This document shows positions 21,855 to 22,174 of a stretch of 22,174 nucleotides of DNA, piece after piece; position 1 is the stretch's first letter; each line of letters opens with the position of its first letter. Where the stretch lies: positions 1 to 22,174 of IMG/VR virus record IMGVR_UViG_3300025840_000289; one strand, given 5' to 3'. A model generated the notes under the pieces. The model did no database searches. It was given only the letters and a program-made list of their open reading frames with translations, and was not told where the DNA came from. This DNA comes from a virus. A program made the translations under genes and the position numbers.

Positions 21855-22174
21855 ATGGCAATGTTACCCGAATACTATCCAGGTCTCCCAGAAGATCCAT
21901 ATATGGAATATCTGCGGAAGTTAGGACAGTTCCAACGATCTAGCAGTGATCTGCCGTATACCTCCCTAACGAATCTGCGGATCGAAAATCAATATCCAGG
22001 TGGTCGTCTGCCAGCACTTCCTGATGATCCTGTGGAAGTCATGAATCGCAACAGGGCATTACCTCAGTTCAACCGACTTGGTCCTCAATTCCCTGCTGCG
22101 TACTCAGAGAGTCCTGTGCCTGGTACAGCAGAGATGATGAGGGCAAGAGATTCACTGAATGATGATGCAGATCG
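21855..22174 (+). CDS. Virion-associated protein, unknown (3' truncated by window edge)
   Basis: ATG 21855 follows AGGAGAG (21844-21850) and begins MAMLPEYYPGLPEDPYMEYL; 106 residues are visible before the window ends. The composition is Pro/Arg/Gln-rich with repeated LP and PG motifs (GGRLPALPDDPVE, LPQFNRLGPQFP), like disordered N termini of internal virion proteins. I do not recognise a family from this part. It follows the ejection-type protein and may be a second internal protein. Confidence 0.6.
   Translation, partial: MAMLPEYYPGLPEDPYMEYLRKLGQFQRSSSDLPYTSLTNLRIENQYPGGRLPALPDDPVEVMNRNRALPQFNRLGPQFPAAYSESPVPGTAEMMRARDSLNDDAD

Noticed and set aside
1-22174. tRNA genes, CRISPR arrays, insertion sequences, integrase or att sites
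   Set aside because: Looked for; no cloverleaf with CCA-side pairing, regular spaced repeats, transposase or recombinase genes were seen. The only strong repeats are inside fibre, lipoprotein and ejection genes.

Overview
The window is a stretch of a tailed double-stranded DNA phage genome (or prophage structural region). It is densely packed, with every gene on the + strand and most start and stop codons overlapping (ATGA, TGATG, TAATG, GTGA). The DNA is roughly half GC. Protein families suggest a podovirus-like phage with an SU10-type capsid and adaptor, related to phages common in marine samples. The host cannot be named from the sequence; the lipoprotein, signal-peptide and endolysin genes fit a Gram-negative host.

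Layout. 1-945: the end of a probable queuosine-precursor (VUT/YhhQ-like) membrane transporter, translationally coupled to a DpdA-like DNA transglycosylase. Together they suggest 7-deazaguanine modification of phage DNA. 945-2917: large terminase and a dCTP deaminase, separated by a short AT-rich, repeat-bearing regulatory gap. 2997-5559: two small basic proteins and the portal. 5556-7691: a large AT-richer protein with a GNAT-like region and a possible ADP-ribosyltransferase-like motif. 7734-9069: a tiny Cys protein, a small helical protein and the scaffold. 9125-10583: major capsid gene. 10611-11736: small head protein, adaptor and another small protein. 11723-15964: a run of tail-fibre and receptor-binding proteins. 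15965-17550: a small fibre-associated protein and a lysis cassette (lipoprotein, two one-TM holin-like proteins, a secreted Cys protein, an M15-type endolysin). 17543-22174: a P22 gp10-like stabilisation protein, a small protein, a repeat-rich internal/ejection protein and the start of one more virion gene.

The outstanding feature is the major capsid gene. It looks broken into three ORFs, but it is one 319-codon SU10/DUF5309 capsid gene interrupted by two short ORF-less group IA self-splicing introns (9452-9701 and 10103-10351). Both introns fold completely, with P1 to P9.1, the P7.1/P7.2 hairpins typical of subgroup IA, and GNRA loops. They covary in P1, P2, P3, P7, P7.1 and P7.2. Splicing restores an uninterrupted capsid sequence with the family's spacing.

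Other points worth following are the modification pair beside the terminase, the possible effector protein after the portal, a shared N-terminal anchor in three consecutive fibre proteins, helically phased TTCCAAC repeats, and a large excess of the palindrome CTGCAG.
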